6,982 nt of DNA, from the NCBI GenBank assembly GCA_021157815.1, contig JAGGVT010000021.1:1-6982 (forward strand), read 5' to 3'. The notes beneath the pieces were generated by a model. The model ran no database searches, was not told where the DNA came from, and worked only from the letters and a program-made list of their open reading frames with translations. Source of the stretch: a bacterium. GTDB taxonomy: Bacteria; JAJVIF01; JAGGVT01. Both the position numbers and the translations under genes were made by a program. Shown here one piece after another: positions 6,224 through 6,982 of this stretch. Numbering within the stretch: position 1 is the stretch's first letter; every line of letters starts with the position of its first letter.

Positions 6224-6718
6224 ATGCATCGCAATACTTTGCTTTCACTTGGACTAGCTCTCATCGCGGGGCTTATGTTCACCTTATGTGCCTGTAACGG
6301 AAGTTCCGTTATAAGGAATATGGATGACATTGAGGGCGTATGGGATCTGCATTCTGCTGGAACCGGACATGTGTCCGATTTCTACAGTGTCAGTCCTATT
6401 GCCAGACATGTAACATTTGATGGCGTTTATAGCATTTATCCGAGCGAGATTCTTCAGAAGGGATATAACTGGGAGTGGACGTATGACGGCAGTCGCCTCC
6501 AGTTCGAAATGCTGAAAGATATTCCAATTCAGGATTATTCATGCGGTTTGATTCATCTTCAGGGCACTGCGAAATTTGACATACCGAATATAAGCGCAGC
6601 GGCTACAACCGCAACCGGAATCCTTACTTTGGATAACGCGACTGTTACATGCGAGAATGATGCTGACAGAACAGGCAGCATTACTGGCTCATTCAGCGTG
6701 TATATGGTCAAGCGTTAA
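6224..6718 (+). CDS. Small lipoprotein, possibly lipocalin-like
   Basis: 164-residue exported lipoprotein of unknown function. Seen: the basic start MHRN, a hydrophobic stretch and the cleavage region LCAC predict lipidation at Cys24; the Cys at -2 of the lipobox is unusual. The mature protein begins with a short linker and then DIEGVWDLHSAG (35-46). This resembles the opening strand of lipocalin-like lipoproteins (I-x-G-x-W). Alternating hydrophobic residues through GSFSVYMVKR suggest an all-beta barrel. Cys107 and Cys143 could form a disulfide. It is not related in sequence to the two larger lipoproteins. It is followed within 90 bases by a strong terminator and is separated by 736 bases from the gene before, so it is probably a single-gene unit. 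The lipocalin idea is inference from one short motif and size. Confidence 0.8.
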   Translation: MHRNTLLSLGLALIAGLMFTLCACNGSSVIRNMDDIEGVWDLHSAGTGHVSDFYSVSPIARHVTFDGVYSIYPSEILQKGYNWEWTYDGSRLQFEMLKDIPIQDYSCGLIHLQGTAKFDIPNISAAATTATGILTLDNATVTCENDADRTGSITGSFSVYMVKR

Positions 6719-6725
6719 TCAGTAA

Positions 6726-6762
6726 GCCGGAAAATCGGAAAGCCAACTCCTGATGAGTTGGC
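6726..6762. repeat. GCCGGAAAATCGG motif plus perfect 8-bp hairpin after the third gene
   Basis: GCCGGAAAATCGG (6726-6738) differs at one base from GCCGGAAAGTCGG (5608-5620) in the GC-rich cluster after the second gene. In both places a perfect hairpin follows. Here GCCAACTC (6742-6749) pairs with GAGTTGGC (6755-6762) across CTGAT. There is no T-run after it, so this is not the terminator. It looks like a member of the same intergenic repeat family with a different stem sequence. Confidence 0.5.
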
Positions 6763-6780
6763 CACCACAGCGAAATAATA

Positions 6781-6809
6781 AACCGCCATGGTTCATGGCG
6801 GTTTTTTTT
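6781..6809 (+). terminator. Strong rho-independent terminator of the third gene
   Basis: AACCGCCATG (6781-6790) pairs perfectly with CATGGCGGTT (6794-6803) across a GTT loop. The right arm runs into eight consecutive T (6802-6809). It is 62 bases after the stop codon. Confidence 0.93.
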
Positions 6810-6982
6810 ATCCCTCCATTTTGTAGGCATAATTGCAACCTATAAAAAATCCGGCTCTTCAATAAATCGTGTGGGTTGAGTTTAGATTGAGTAAAAAAAG
6901 GGGACTGTCCCAACAAAGTGAATAAACACAGTATAAATAAGGGGTTACAGCATAGTATATTGATAACATCAGATTTGAAGCC
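6810..6982. other. Non-coding AT-rich end of the window with a GGGACTGTCCC near-palindrome
   Basis: I see no gene here. A run of seven A followed by GGGGACTGTCCC (6893-6911) contains an 11-bp palindrome around a central T (6901-6911). From memory this A-run plus GGGGAC-GTCCC motif is common in intergenic DNA of some bacteria, often close to IS200/REP-type transposase genes. No transposase lies in the window. Confidence 0.4.

Noticed and set aside
6719-6916. 65-codon minus-strand reading frame after the third gene
   Set aside because: It runs through the strong terminator and the hairpin at 6742-6762, and its product shows no recognisable motif.

Overview
The window is a bacterial, probably Gram-negative, stretch whose genes all lie on the + strand. 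It holds three lipoprotein genes: 54-3020, 3199-5487 and 6224-6718. Each has a type II (lipobox) signal peptide and a Shine-Dalgarno sequence. No replication, metabolic or core housekeeping gene is present, so the organism cannot be named. The mosaic secreted lipoproteins with PKD-like modules, plus repeat-rich intergenic DNA, look like what is commonly met in uncultured or candidate-phylum bacteria; that placement is inference.

The two large genes are paralogues. Both carry, after the lipidated Cys, an N-terminal region of about 390-410 residues with the same ordered motifs (PCxxC, HPFxAGD, NRxDLxVF, then a GIQ...FATY/EYATY region). After it they diverge. The first protein continues with a PKD-like domain, an IPT/TIG-like domain and a C-terminal region that I recognise as the TIGR03790 family, which ends in the typical GDPL motif. 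The second continues with a PKD-like, Ca-loop-rich segment and a cysteine-rich jelly-roll (MAM/M6-peptidase C-terminal-like) domain. The pair therefore looks like one surface-anchoring or recognition module fitted with two different heads. The third gene encodes a small lipoprotein, perhaps lipocalin-like.

Layout: 1-53 upstream sequence with the SD of gene 1; 54-3020 gene 1; 3021-3198 intergenic with a near-consensus sigma70 promoter (TTGACA-N17-TATCAT) for gene 2; 3199-5487 gene 2, ending in three successive in-frame stops; 5488-6223 a 736-base non-coding stretch; 6224-6718 gene 3; 6719-6982 two hairpins, the second a textbook terminator, then AT-rich sequence with a GGGACTGTCCC near-palindrome. 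The 736-base stretch contains, in order, a 13-bp tandem duplication, a terminator, a GC-rich nested-hairpin repeat cluster, a MITE-like inverted-repeat element with an internal triple 19-bp repeat, and an operator-like palindrome.

The promoter in front of gene 2 and terminators after genes 2 and 3 suggest separate transcription units rather than one operon. No function is proven for any of the three proteins. The most interesting points are the domain-swapped paralogue pair, the TIGR03790-like head with gingipain-like but apparently Cys-less active-site surroundings, and the intergenic repeat families that recur after the genes.
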